NCBI RefSeq assembly: GCF_006547145.1 | Contig: NZ_CP041244.1 | Span: 5,146,001-5,210,000, forward strand | Reading direction: 5' to 3' | DNA length: 64,000 bases | Origin: Actinomadura sp. WMMA1423 | GTDB taxonomy: Bacteria; Actinomycetota; Actinomycetes; Streptosporangiales; Streptosporangiaceae | In this document: one piece after another, positions 27,104 through 36,126 of the stretch | Layout: every line of letters begins with the position of its first letter | How positions within the stretch are numbered: the first letter of the stretch is position 1 | Position numbers and translations under genes: made by a program | The notes under the pieces: generated by a model | The model's input: the letters and a program-made list of their open reading frames with translations, nothing else | Databases searched by the model: none | What the model was told of the DNA's origin: nothing

Positions 27104-27991
27104 ATGCACAGACGCATTCTCGGAGTGCTCGCCGCGGCCGCCGTCGGCGCCGCGGCCCTGACCGCCGGCGCCTCCACCGCCTCCGCCGCCGTCTCCGCCG
27201 TCTCCGCCCCCGCCGCCGCTCCCGTGCGACAGGCCCCCGCCAAGACCGCCGCCGTCGACTTCACCGGAATCGTCGCCCTCAGCAACTGCTCCGGCTCGCT
27301 GGTCCGCACCCCGACCGCCGCCGACAGCGACCCGGCGCTCGTGCTCACCAACGGCCACTGCTACGAGGGCGGCATGCCCAGCGCCGGACAGGTCATCACG
27401 AACCGGTCGTCCAGCCGCACGTTCAGCCTGCTCAACTCCAGCGGGTCGGGCACGCTCGGCACCCTGCGCGCCACGACGGTCCTGTACTCCACCATGACCG
27501 ACACCGACGTGACCCTGTACAAGCTCAACCGGAGCTACGCCAGCATCCAGCAGTCCTACAGGACGCCGGCGCTCCAGCTGTCGCTCTCCCACCCCACCGC
27601 GGGCGCCTCCGTGCGCGTGGTCTCCGGCTACTGGCGGAAGATCTACTCCTGCAGCATCGACGGGTTCGCCTACCGCCTCAAGGAAGGGGAGTGGACGTTC
27701 AAGGACTCGATCCGCTACACCCCCGAGTGCAACGTCATCGGGGGCACGTCGGGCTCCCCGCTCGTCGACGCCTCCACCGGCAAGGTAGTCGGGGCGAACA
27801 ACACCATCAACGAGGACGGCGGCCGCTGCACGCTGAACAACCCGTGCGAGGTCGACCAGTCCGGGAACATCACGGTGCACCCGCACATCGGCTACGCCCA
27901 GGAGACCTACACCCTGGCCGCCTGCATCGCCCCCGGCAGCGTCATCGACTTCAACCGCGCGGGCTGCTCGGTCCCGCGCCCCAGTAGCTGA
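27104..27991 (+). CDS. Secreted trypsin-like serine protease
   Basis: 295 residues with a Sec signal peptide (MHRRI, hydrophobic core 6-22, Ala-rich cleavage region around 28). Catalytic triad of a chymotrypsin-fold enzyme: His85 (TNGHCYEG), Asp135 (TDTDVTLYK), Ser218 (GGTSGSPLV). Cysteines are spread so as to allow several disulfides. GGAGAGG precedes the ATG. It follows the ligase operon by 146 bases with no clear terminator, but its secreted degradative role suggests an independent unit. Substrate unknown. Confidence 0.85.
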   Translation: MHRRILGVLAAAAVGAAALTAGASTASAAVSAVSAPAAAPVRQAPAKTAAVDFTGIVALSNCSGSLVRTPTAADSDPALVLTNGHCYEGGMPSAGQVITNRSSSRTFSLLNSSGSGTLGTLRATTVLYSTMTDTDVTLYKLNRSYASIQQSYRTPALQLSLSHPTAGASVRVVSGYWRKIYSCSIDGFAYRLKEGEWTFKDSIRYTPECNVIGGTSGSPLVDASTGKVVGANNTINEDGGRCTLNNPCEVDQSGNITVHPHIGYAQETYTLAACIAPGSVIDFNRAGCSVPRPSS

Positions 27992-28040
27992 CCCGCCGCC
28001 GCGGTTCACCGCGGCCCGGCAGACCGAACGCCCACGCCCT

Positions 28041-28075
28041 GGACGGGGCGGCGCACCCCTCGCGCCGCCCCGTCC
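28041..28075 (+). terminator. Hairpin terminator after secreted protease
   Basis: Perfect 14-bp stem GGACGGGGCGGCGC/GCGCCGCCCCGTCC with a 7-nt loop, 50 bases past the stop codon. Confidence 0.8.
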
Positions 28076-28151
28076 GGTCGTTCTCGGAGCGGCGTCGGCG
28101 CGGTGTCCAGCGCGGTGCCCGGTGAGTGACCCAAGTAACGACCGCTCGTAG

Positions 28152-28202
28152 TACTACAGCTCGTAGTATTCCTGACAGGATGTAGTACTACAGCTTGTAG
28201 TA
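28152..28202. promoter_or_regulatory. Tandem BlaI/MecI/CopY-type operator dyads before cydA
   Basis: TACTACA-GCT-CGTAGTA (28152-28168) and TACTACA-GCT-TGTAGTA (28186-28202) have the 7-3-7 architecture of BlaI/MecI-family operators (TACTACA/TGTAGTA arms). Their centres are 34 bp apart, so two dimers could bind on nearly the same DNA face. They end 28 bases before the cydA start, where a repressor would block transcription. No blaI-like gene is in the window. Confidence 0.72.
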
Positions 28203-28229
28203 CTTGAGCGGGAGAGAGGCCCTGCGCCC

Positions 28230-29648
28230 ATGGACACCGTCGACATAGCCCGGTGGCAGTTCGGGATCACCACCGTCTACCACTTCCTCTTCGTGCCGCT
28301 CACCATCGGGCTGTCCGCGCTGGTCGCGGTCCTCCAGACGGCCTGGCTGCGGACGGGGAAGACGGCCTACCTGCGCGCCACCAAGTTCTGGGGCAAGCTC
28401 TTCCTGATCAACTTCGCGATGGGCATCGTCACCGGCATCGTGCAGGAGTTCCAGTTCGGCATGAACTGGAGTGACTACTCCCGGTTCGTCGGGGACATCT
28501 TCGGGGCGCCGCTCGCCATCGAGGGCCTGCTCGCCTTCTTCGTCGAGTCGACCTTCCTCGGCCTGTGGATCTTCGGCTGGGACCGGCTGCCGAAGCGGGC
28601 GCACCTCGCCTGCATCTGGATCGTGCACGTCGGGACGCTGCTGTCGGCCTACTTCATCCTCGCCGCGAACTCCTGGATGCAGCACCCGGTCGGCTACCGC
28701 ATCGACCACGAGTCCGGGCGGGCCGTCCTCACCGACTTCTGGGCCGTCCTGACCAACTCGACCCAGCTCGTCGCGTTCCCGCACACGATGACGGCGGCCT
28801 TCGCCACCGGCGGCATGTTCATGGCCGGGGTCAGCGCCTGGCACCTGGCCCGCCGCAGGAACGTCGAGGTGTTCCGGCCGTCGCTGAAGCTCGCCCTCGC
28901 GGTCACCGCGATCGCGTCCATCGGCGTCGCGATCACCGGCGACCTCCAGGGCAAGGTCATGACCGAGCAGCAGCCGATGAAGATGGCCGCGGCGGAGGCC
29001 CTCTACGAGACCGAGCAGCCCGCGTCCTTCTCGATCTTCACCGTCGGGACGCTCAACGGCGAGGAGGAGGTCTTCGGGATCAAGGTGCCGAGGGTGCTGT
29101 CGTTCCTCGCCACCGGCACCCTCGACGGCGAGGTCAAGGGCATCAACGACGTCCAGGCCGCCGAGGAGGCCCGCTACGGGGCCGGGGACTACCGGCCGAT
29201 GATCCCGGTCATCTACTGGAACTTCCGGGTCATGGTCGGCGCCGGTATGGCCATGGCGCTGGTCTCGCTGGCCGGGCTGTGGCTGCTGCGGCGCGACAGG
29301 CTCCCCTCCAACCCCTGGGTGTACCGGATCGGCGTCCTGTCGCTGACCCTGCCCTTCATCGGCAACTCCGCCGGATGGATCTTCACCGAGATGGGGCGGC
29401 AGCCCTGGTCGGTGTTCGGCGTGCTCAAGACGGCGTCCAGCGTCTCCCCCGGCGTGACGGCCACCTCGATGCTCATCTCGGTCGTGTCGCTGACCGCGCT
29501 GTACGGGATCCTCCTGGTCATCGAGACCGGGCTGATGCTCAAGTACGCCAAGGCCGGGCCGCCGTCGGAGGACGAGGTGCTGCCGCCGCCCTCCGACGGA
29601 CCCGGATCCGACTCCGACTCCGAGCGCTCGCTCGCGTTCGCCTACTGA
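28230..29648 (+). CDS. cydA: Cytochrome bd oxidase subunit I
   Basis: 472-residue membrane subunit carrying hemes b558, b595 and d; oxidises quinol and reduces oxygen with high affinity. Heme-ligand positions correspond to E. coli CydA shifted by one: His18, Glu98, Glu106, His185. The Q-loop is short, as usual in actinobacteria (GxLNGEEEVFGIKVPR region). The C-terminus is acidic and Ser-rich. First gene of cydABDC, directly downstream of two BlaI-type operators; cytochrome bd is typically induced by low oxygen or blocked respiration. Confidence 0.97.
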   Translation: MDTVDIARWQFGITTVYHFLFVPLTIGLSALVAVLQTAWLRTGKTAYLRATKFWGKLFLINFAMGIVTGIVQEFQFGMNWSDYSRFVGDIFGAPLAIEGLLAFFVESTFLGLWIFGWDRLPKRAHLACIWIVHVGTLLSAYFILAANSWMQHPVGYRIDHESGRAVLTDFWAVLTNSTQLVAFPHTMTAAFATGGMFMAGVSAWHLARRRNVEVFRPSLKLALAVTAIASIGVAITGDLQGKVMTEQQPMKMAAAEALYETEQPASFSIFTVGTLNGEEEVFGIKVPRVLSFLATGTLDGEVKGINDVQAAEEARYGAGDYRPMIPVIYWNFRVMVGAGMAMALVSLAGLWLLRRDRLPSNPWVYRIGVLSLTLPFIGNSAGWIFTEMGRQPWSVFGVLKTASSVSPGVTATSMLISVVSLTALYGILLVIETGLMLKYAKAGPPSEDEVLPPPSDGPGSDSDSERSLAFAY

Positions 29649-29657
29649 GGGCCGGTC

Positions 29658-30665
29658 ATGGAACTCACCACCGCCTGGTTCATCATCATCGCCTTCCTGT
29701 GGACGAGCTACTTCTTCCTGGAGGGGTTCGATTTCGGCGTCGGGATGCTGCTGCCCGTGCTCGGCCGCGACGACGTCGAGCGCCGCGTCGTCATCAACAC
29801 CATCGGCCCCGTCTGGGACGGCAACGAGGTGTGGTTCATCGTCGCCGGCGCGGCCACCTTCGCCGCCTTCCCCGAGTGGTACGCCACTCTGTTCAGCGGC
29901 TTCTACCTGCCGCTCCTCGCGATCCTGCTGGCGCTGATCATCCGTGGCGTGGCGTTCGAGTACCGCGGCAAGCGCGACGACGCCCGCTGGCGGTCCCGCT
30001 GGGACAAGTGCATCTTCTGGGGCAGCCTCGTGCCCGCGTTCGTGTGGGGCGTCGCGTTCGCCAACATGGTGCGGGGCGTGCCGCTGGACGCCGACCACGA
30101 GTTCGTCGGCTCCCTCGGCGACCTCCTCAGCCCGTACGCGCTGCTCGGCGGGCTCACCACCGTGAGCCTGTTCCTGCTGCACGGCGCGGTGTTCCTCGCG
30201 CTCAAGACGTCCGGGGGCGTCCGGGCGAGGGCCCGCCGGGTCGCGGGGTTCGCCGTGGTCGCCGCCATCGTCGTCGGCGGCGGGTTCCTGCTGATCACCC
30301 AGCTCCAGTACGGCAAGCCCGTCACGTGGCTCACCGCCGCGGGCGCGGCCGCCGGCCTGCTCGCCGCCGCGGCGGCCAACCGGCGCGGGCGCGAGGGCTG
30401 GGCGTTCGTCGGGACCGGAACCGCCATCGTGCTCGCCGTCGCGACACTGTTCCTGTCGCTGTTCCCGGACGTCCTGCCCTCCACGCTCGGCACCGGCGGC
30501 CTGACCACCGTGAACGCCGCGTCGTCCGGCTACACGCTGAAGATCATGACGTGGGTGGCGCTGGCGTTCACCCCGATCGTGATGATCTACCAGGGCTGGA
30601 CGTACTGGGTCTTCCGCAAGCGGATCGGCACCTCCCACATCCCCGTGAAGAAGCCGGTCGCATGA
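29658..30665 (+). CDS. cydB: Cytochrome bd oxidase subunit II
   Basis: 335 residues, eight or nine membrane helices, CydB/AppB family. Characteristic N-terminal FLEGFDFGVGMLLP and the GPVWDGNEVWF segment are intact. It forms the heterodimer with CydA. It starts 9 bases after the cydA stop and overlaps cydD by 4 bases, so the four genes are one operon. Confidence 0.96.
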   Translation: MELTTAWFIIIAFLWTSYFFLEGFDFGVGMLLPVLGRDDVERRVVINTIGPVWDGNEVWFIVAGAATFAAFPEWYATLFSGFYLPLLAILLALIIRGVAFEYRGKRDDARWRSRWDKCIFWGSLVPAFVWGVAFANMVRGVPLDADHEFVGSLGDLLSPYALLGGLTTVSLFLLHGAVFLALKTSGGVRARARRVAGFAVVAAIVVGGGFLLITQLQYGKPVTWLTAAGAAAGLLAAAAANRRGREGWAFVGTGTAIVLAVATLFLSLFPDVLPSTLGTGGLTTVNAASSGYTLKIMTWVALAFTPIVMIYQGWTYWVFRKRIGTSHIPVKKPVA

Positions 30666-32317
30666 AACCCCTCGACCCCCGTCTGCTGCGCCACGCCCGC
30701 ACGACGCGCCCCTTCCTGGCGGCGTCCGTGCTGCTCGGCACGGCCACCGCCGGGCTGATCATCGCGCAGGCGACGCTCCTCGCCGGCATGCTCACCCGGG
30801 CCTTCCTGGACGGCGCCTCGCCGGGCGACCTGCGCACCCCGCTCCTGCTGCTCCTCGCCGTCGTCCTCGGACGGGCGCTCGTCGCGTGGCTCCAGGAGGT
30901 CGCCGCGCACCGCTCGTCCGCCGCGGTGAAGTCGCAGCTGCGCGGCCGGTTGCTCGCCCGCGCCGTGGCCCTCGGACCGCGCTGGCTGTCCGGCGAGCGC
31001 AGCGGCGAGCTCGCCACCCTCGCCACCCGCGGGATCGACGCGCTGGACGACTACTTCTCCCGCTACCTGCCGCAGCTCGTCCTCGCGGTGATCGTCCCGG
31101 TGGCGGTCGGCGCGCGGATCCTGCTGGGCGACTGGCTGTCCGCCGTGACGATCGCGGCGACGCTGCCGCTCATCCCCGTCTTCGCGATCCTCGTCGGGCT
31201 CACCACCCAGCGCAGGATGGACCGGCAGTGGCGGACGCTCTCCCTGCTGTCCGCCCACTTCCTGGACGTCGTCGCCGGGCTGCCCACGCTGAAGATCTTC
31301 GGCCGGGCCCGCGCGCAGGCGGACCGGATCCGCGAGATCACCGGCCGGCACCGGCGCGCGACGATGTCCACCCTGCGGATCGCGTTCCTGTCCGCCCTCG
31401 TCCTCGAACTGCTGTCCACCCTGTCGGTCGCGCTGGTCGCCGTGTCGATCGGGCTCCGGCTGGTGGAGGGCGGCCTCGGGCTGGAGACCGCGCTGCTCGT
31501 GCTGATCCTGGCACCGGAGGCCTACCTCCCCCTCCGCCAGGTCGGCGCGCAGTACCACGCGAGCGTCGAGGGCCTCACCGCCGCCGCACGGATCTTCGAG
31601 GTCCTCGAAACACCGCTGCCGCCCGCCGGGACGCGGCGGGACGTCCCCGCCCCGGACCGCGCGACGCTCCGCCTGGACGGGGTGACGGTCGCCTACCCCG
31701 GTCGCGACGCCCCCGCCCTCGACGACTTCTCGCTGACCGTCCACCCGGGCGAGACGGTCGCCCTGGTCGGTCCGAGCGGCGCGGGCAAGTCGACCGTGCT
31801 CGCCGTGCTGCTCGGGTTCGTCCGGCCCGACTCGGGCCGCGTCCTGGTCGACTGGGACGACCTCGCCGACCTCTCGCCGGACGCCTGGCGGGAGCGGATC
31901 GCCTGGGTCCCCCAGCGCCCGCACCTGTTCGCGGGGTCCGTCGCCGCGAACATCCGCCTCGGCCGCCCGGACGCCTCCGACGCCGAGGTCCGCGAAGCCG
32001 CCCGGGCCGCGGGCGCCCTCGAGTTCGTCGAAGCCTTGCCATCGGGCTTCGAGACGCCCCTGGGCGACCGCGGCGCGGGCCTGTCCGCGGGCCAGCGCCA
32101 GCGCATCGCCCTGGCCCGCGCCTTCCTCCGGGACGCCCCGCTCCTCCTCCTGGACGAGCCGACCTCCAACCTGGACTCCGAGAGCGAGGCCGCCGTCCTC
32201 GACGCCGTTCGCCGGCTGGCCGCGTCCCGCACGGTGATCCTCGTGGCCCACCGCCCGGCCCTGGCCGCGATGGCCGACCGCATCGTCCCGCTCGCCCCCG
32301 CCCTGGTGACGACATGA
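30662..32317 (+). CDS. cydD: ABC transporter CydD (cytochrome bd assembly)
   Basis: 551 residues: six-helix ABC exporter domain (about 1-320) fused to an ATPase. Walker A GPSGAGKST, signature LSAGQRQR, Walker B LLLLDEPTSNLD. It forms a heterodimer with CydC that exports thiols (cysteine, glutathione; in actinobacteria perhaps mycothiol-related) and is required to assemble heme into cytochrome bd. ATG overlaps the cydB stop. In this operon CydC and CydD are separate genes, whereas some actinomycetes have them fused. Confidence 0.93.
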   Translation: MKPLDPRLLRHARTTRPFLAASVLLGTATAGLIIAQATLLAGMLTRAFLDGASPGDLRTPLLLLLAVVLGRALVAWLQEVAAHRSSAAVKSQLRGRLLARAVALGPRWLSGERSGELATLATRGIDALDDYFSRYLPQLVLAVIVPVAVGARILLGDWLSAVTIAATLPLIPVFAILVGLTTQRRMDRQWRTLSLLSAHFLDVVAGLPTLKIFGRARAQADRIREITGRHRRATMSTLRIAFLSALVLELLSTLSVALVAVSIGLRLVEGGLGLETALLVLILAPEAYLPLRQVGAQYHASVEGLTAAARIFEVLETPLPPAGTRRDVPAPDRATLRLDGVTVAYPGRDAPALDDFSLTVHPGETVALVGPSGAGKSTVLAVLLGFVRPDSGRVLVDWDDLADLSPDAWRERIAWVPQRPHLFAGSVAANIRLGRPDASDAEVREAARAAGALEFVEALPSGFETPLGDRGAGLSAGQRQRIALARAFLRDAPLLLLDEPTSNLDSESEAAVLDAVRRLAASRTVILVAHRPALAAMADRIVPLAPALVTT

Positions 32318-32524
32318 CCCTTCTCATCCAGGCGGCGGACCGCCGAGCGGTGTCCGCCCCAGACCTTCCGGTCATGCCGAACGCCGGCGGCCGGGCAACA
32401 CCGACATCCCGTGCGGCGATGCGGCAGTGCCGGCGGGCTGATGATTCACGTGAAACCTGCGGGTCGCGCGCCGGAGGGCCCTCGGCACGCGGCGGCGACC
32501 ACGCGGACGAGGCGGGGTGAGGTC

Positions 32525-34267
32525 ATGATCTTCCGGCTTCTCCGGTTCGCCCGGCCCGCCCGGGGGCGGCTCGCCCTGGCGGTGCTGTCGGGGGTGCTGG
32601 CGCTCGGCAGCGGGGTCGGGCTGATGGCGACGTCCGCCTGGCTGATCTCGCGCGCGGCGCAGCACCCGCCGGTGCTCATGCTGATGGTCGCGATCGTGGC
32701 GGTCCGCGCGTTCGGGCTCGGGCGCGGCGTCTTCCGCTACGTCGAGCGCCTCGTCGGGCACGACGCGACGTTCCGGATCCTGGCCGACCTGCGGGCGCGG
32801 GTCTACGAGCGGCTGGAGAGGCTCGCGCCCGCCGGGCTGCCCGCCTTCCGCGGCGGCGACCTACTGAACCGGCTCGTCGCGGACGTCGACGCCGTCCAGG
32901 ACCTCTTCCTCCGGGTGCTGCTGCCCTGCACGGTCGCGGCGGTCGTCGGCGGCGCCTCCGTCGGCCTCGCCTGGCTCCTGCTCCCCTCGGCGGGTGTCGT
33001 CCTGCTCCTGGCCTTGCTGGTCGCCGGGGTCGTCGCCCCCTGGCTGTCGTCCGCCGTCTCCCGCCGCGCCGAGCGCCGCACGACCGACCTGCGCGGCGAG
33101 CTCACCTCGCACGTCGTCGACACCCTGCAGGGCGCACCGGAGCTCATCGCCTACGGCGCCGCCGACGACCAGCTCGCCAAGGCCGCGGAGATCGATCGCG
33201 AGTTCACGCGCGCCACGGCCCGTTCCGCCGCGACGTCCGGGCTCGGCGCCGCCGTCTCCGCCCTCGCCGGTGGTCTGGCCGTCTGGGGCAGCCTCGCCGT
33301 CGGGGTTCCGGCCGTCCGCTCGGGGGCGCTCGACGGCGTCCTGCTCGCGGTCGTCGTCCTCCTCCCGCTGGCCGCGTTCGAGGTCGTCGCGGGGCTGCCC
33401 CTGGCCGCGCAGTACCTGGAGCGGGTCCGCCGTTCCGCCGCGCGCATCTTCGCCGTCCTGGACACTCCGCCCCCGGTGCGGGAGCCGGACGACCCGGCCC
33501 CGCTGCCCGCGGCGCCCTACACGCTCGCGGTCGACGACCTCCGAGCCCGCTGGACGCCCGGCGCGCCCTACGCCCTCGACGGCCTCTCCCTGGACCTGGC
33601 GCCCGGACGCCGTTGCGCGATCGTCGGCCCGAGCGGATCGGGCAAGACCACCCTGACGTCCGTCCTGCTCCGCTTCCTGGAGCCCTCGGGCGGCCAGGCG
33701 ACCCTCAACGGCGTGGACCTGCGCGCTCTCTCCGGGGAGGACGTCCGCCAGGTCATCGGCCTGTGCGCCCAGGACGCACACCTGTTCGACTCGACCATCG
33801 GCGAGAACATCCGCCTGGCCCGCCCGGACGCCGCCGACGAGGAGATCCGCGACGCGCTGCGCCGCGCCCGGCTCCTCGACTGGGTCGACTCCCTCCCGGA
33901 CGGCCTCGGTACCCGCGTCGGCGAGCACGGCGCCCAGGTCTCCGGCGGCCAGCGCCAGCGCATCGCGCTGGCCCGCGCCCTCCTCGCCGACTTCCCCGTC
34001 CTCCTCCTCGACGAGCCCTCCGAGCACCTCGACATCGCGACCGCGGACGAGCTGACCGCCGACCTCCTCACCGCCACCGAAGGCCGGACGACCCTCCTCG
34101 TCACCCACCGGCTCGCCGGCCTGGACGCGGTCGACGAGATCGTCGTCCTGGACGGGGGCCGCGTCGCCGACCGGGGCACCCACGCCGACCTCCTGAGCCG
34201 TCCCGGCCCCTACCGCGCGCTCTGGCAACGCGAGCAGGCCGCCGCCCCGGCTCCCCAGCCCGCCTGA
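32525..34267 (+). CDS. cydC: ABC transporter CydC (cytochrome bd assembly)
   Basis: 580 residues from ATG 32525 with GGTGAGG just upstream; the frame extends back to 32411 but without family-like sequence. Exporter helices are followed by an ATPase with Walker A GPSGSGKTT, signature VSGGQRQR and LLLDEPSEHLD. Partner of CydD. The 207-base gap between cydD and cydC is larger than the other spacings of the operon and contains no gene. Confidence 0.93.
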   Translation: MIFRLLRFARPARGRLALAVLSGVLALGSGVGLMATSAWLISRAAQHPPVLMLMVAIVAVRAFGLGRGVFRYVERLVGHDATFRILADLRARVYERLERLAPAGLPAFRGGDLLNRLVADVDAVQDLFLRVLLPCTVAAVVGGASVGLAWLLLPSAGVVLLLALLVAGVVAPWLSSAVSRRAERRTTDLRGELTSHVVDTLQGAPELIAYGAADDQLAKAAEIDREFTRATARSAATSGLGAAVSALAGGLAVWGSLAVGVPAVRSGALDGVLLAVVVLLPLAAFEVVAGLPLAAQYLERVRRSAARIFAVLDTPPPVREPDDPAPLPAAPYTLAVDDLRARWTPGAPYALDGLSLDLAPGRRCAIVGPSGSGKTTLTSVLLRFLEPSGGQATLNGVDLRALSGEDVRQVIGLCAQDAHLFDSTIGENIRLARPDAADEEIRDALRRARLLDWVDSLPDGLGTRVGEHGAQVSGGQRQRIALARALLADFPVLLLDEPSEHLDIATADELTADLLTATEGRTTLLVTHRLAGLDAVDEIVVLDGGRVADRGTHADLLSRPGPYRALWQREQAAAPAPQPA

Positions 34268-34381
34268 GCCGTCCGCCGGCCGGGTCGTTTCGCCCTTTCT
34301 GGGGTATTCACAGAACTCTCCCCGCTTCGACCGCGTCACACGGAGTACAGGATCCGATCGATGGAACGGGGGATTCCACGA

Positions 34382-34519
34382 ATGAAGATCTTGCGCATCA
34401 CCCTCCGGGTCGCGATGGTGCTGCTGGCCCTCGCCACCACGGTCGCCGCCCTCGACGCCGCCGGAGCCGACACCCCGCCCGCCCCCTTCCTGCAGCGTCC
34501 CTCCAGTTCGCGGCCGTGA
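34382..34519 (+). CDS. Putative small secreted peptide
   Basis: 45 codons. Basic N-terminus MKILRITLR, a hydrophobic stretch (about 10-24), an AxA-like cleavage site (about AAGA, residues 26-29) and a 16-residue Pro/Ser-rich mature part. It looks like a complete signal peptide with almost no cargo. A purine-rich ACGGGGGA lies upstream. It could be a secreted peptide or the surviving 5' end of a decayed exported protein; coding cannot be proven from sequence alone. Confidence 0.4.
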   Translation: MKILRITLRVAMVLLALATTVAALDAAGADTPPAPFLQRPSSSRP

Positions 34520-34611
34520 GCCGAAGCGGCCGGACGGTCATGCCTTCCTTGTCGCCGGTCGGACGTCAGGGCGAACCCCGGCGGCAGGCCGGGCAGGGGG
34601 ACGGCCCGCCT

Positions 34612-35964
34612 TCATGACGGGGAGGGGACGGAGGACGCCGTCCTCGCCAGGTGGCGGGCGGCGGCGAGGAGCAGGCGCTCGGCGCCCGGCCGGGCGATGA
34701 GCTGCAGACCGGCGGGCAGTCCGTCGACGAGGGCGGCGGGCAGGCTGACGGCGGGGAGTCCGAGCACGCTCCACGGGCTGGTGAACGCCAGAAGCGCCGC
34801 GCGGACGTCGACCGGCGTCCCGTTCAGCGCCAGGGTCCGGGCTCCCAGCGGCGGAGCGACGACCGGGACGGTGGGCATGGCGAGGAACTCGAACCGTCCG
34901 AAGAGTGCCGTCACCGCGCCGCGCACCCGTTCGCGGATCTCGCGGGCCGCGGCGGCGTCCTCGGCGGTCATCCTCCCGGCCGCGCGCAGGCGCGCCAGCA
35001 CCTCCCCGTCGTAGAGGTCCGGCGCGGCGGCCATCCGTGCCGCGTGGAGCCGGTGGACCTCCCCGCTCTGGATCGCGGTGTAGGCCCAGCGCAGCCGCGC
35101 GATCTCCGGGACGGCGGCGTCCCGCACGGACAGCGGCTCCAGCATCGCGCGGGCCGCCGCCGCCACCCGCGGATCGGCCGGGTGGACGGCGTCCGGCGCC
35201 ACCCAGCCGACGCGGGCACCGGAGACGTCCGGCGCCGGGGCGTCCCGTCCGGTCAGGGCGTTCCACAGCAGCAGGCAGTCATCGGCGGTCCGCGCCATCG
35301 GGCCCACCGTGTCCAGGGACGTCGAGACCGGGAAGACCCCGTCGGACGGCACGGCGCCGAGGGTGGGCTTGAGCCCGACGATCCCGCAGCACGCGGCGGG
35401 GATGCGCACCGACCCGCCGGTGTCGGTGCCGACCGCGAGCGGCACGATCCCGGCGGCCACGGCCGCGGCCGACCCGCTGCTGGACCCGCCGGCGAGGCGC
35501 CCGTCCCCGTAGGGGTTGCGGGTCGCCCCGCTCAGCGAGCGGTCGCCGGTCGGCCCGAAGGCGAACTCGTGCGTCGCGGCCTTCCCGACGATCACCGCGC
35601 CGGCCTCGCGCAACCGGCGCACGCACTCGGCGTCGCGGGCCGGCACCCGGTCCGCGTGGTGGCGGGAACCCCTCGTGGTGCGCAGCCCGGCGGTGTCGAC
35701 GACGTCCTTGACCGCGACGGGGATGCCGTGGAGGGGACCGCGGTCCACGCCCGCGGCCAGTTCCCGTCCGGCGCGCTCCGCCGCCGCGCGCGCCCCCGGC
35801 CCGTCGACCGTGACGAACGCGTTGAGCGCCCCGAGCCTGGAAGCCTCGGCCAGCGCCCGCTCCACCAGTTCGGTCGGGGACGCCCGGCCGTCCCGCAGCG
35901 CTTCGGCCAGGCCGGCGACCGTCTGCCCGGCGAACCATCCCGCCCCCGGCGGAAGGCTGATCAC
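34612..35964 (-). CDS. Amidase signature family hydrolase
   Basis: 450 residues from GTG 35964; longer starts would run into the operator array. Ser-cis-Ser-Lys triad: Lys86 (VAVKDVVDT), the Gly/Ser loop 159-165 (GGSSSGS) and nucleophile Ser185 (GTDTGGSVRIPAA). Family members hydrolyse amides or act as GatA-like subunits; absence of gatB/gatC neighbours favours a stand-alone amidase. Divergent from a LacI-type regulator with three matching operators in between, so it is probably repressed until an amide or sugar ligand is present. Confidence 0.9.
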   Translation of the reverse strand: MISLPPGAGWFAGQTVAGLAEALRDGRASPTELVERALAEASRLGALNAFVTVDGPGARAAAERAGRELAAGVDRGPLHGIPVAVKDVVDTAGLRTTRGSRHHADRVPARDAECVRRLREAGAVIVGKAATHEFAFGPTGDRSLSGATRNPYGDGRLAGGSSSGSAAAVAAGIVPLAVGTDTGGSVRIPAACCGIVGLKPTLGAVPSDGVFPVSTSLDTVGPMARTADDCLLLWNALTGRDAPAPDVSGARVGWVAPDAVHPADPRVAAAARAMLEPLSVRDAAVPEIARLRWAYTAIQSGEVHRLHAARMAAAPDLYDGEVLARLRAAGRMTAEDAAAAREIRERVRGAVTALFGRFEFLAMPTVPVVAPPLGARTLALNGTPVDVRAALLAFTSPWSVLGLPAVSLPAALVDGLPAGLQLIARPGAERLLLAAARHLARTASSVPSPS

Positions 35965-36010
35965 GCCGACCGCCCCGCATCGACCCGTCGTGCCACGGCT
36001 TCGCCTCTTT

Positions 36011-36067
36011 CCCAATCGATCGGGGTGGACCTTCGTCCGACCCAAACGATTGGGTCAAACGTTTGGG
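36011..36067. promoter_or_regulatory. Three LacI-type operators between amidase and regulator
   Basis: Three 14-bp dyads centred on CpG: CCCAATCGATCGGG (36011-36024), CCCAAACGATTGGG (36041-36054) and GTCAAACGTTTGGG (36054-36067). Centres are 30 and 13 bp apart. Even-length palindromes with a central CG are typical of LacI-family sites, and a LacI-type gene starts 60 bases away. Confidence 0.7.
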
Positions 36068-36126
36068 TTGTATAAAAGACACCGGACGGCGGCCCTGTCA
36101 AGGGCACGGCGACAGGAGGCGGACGG

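Noticed and set aside
27104..27991. Secreted protease as part of the biosynthetic operon
   Set aside because: It starts 146 bases after the last ligase, has its own ribosome site and an unrelated extracellular role; co-transcription cannot be excluded but is not supported.
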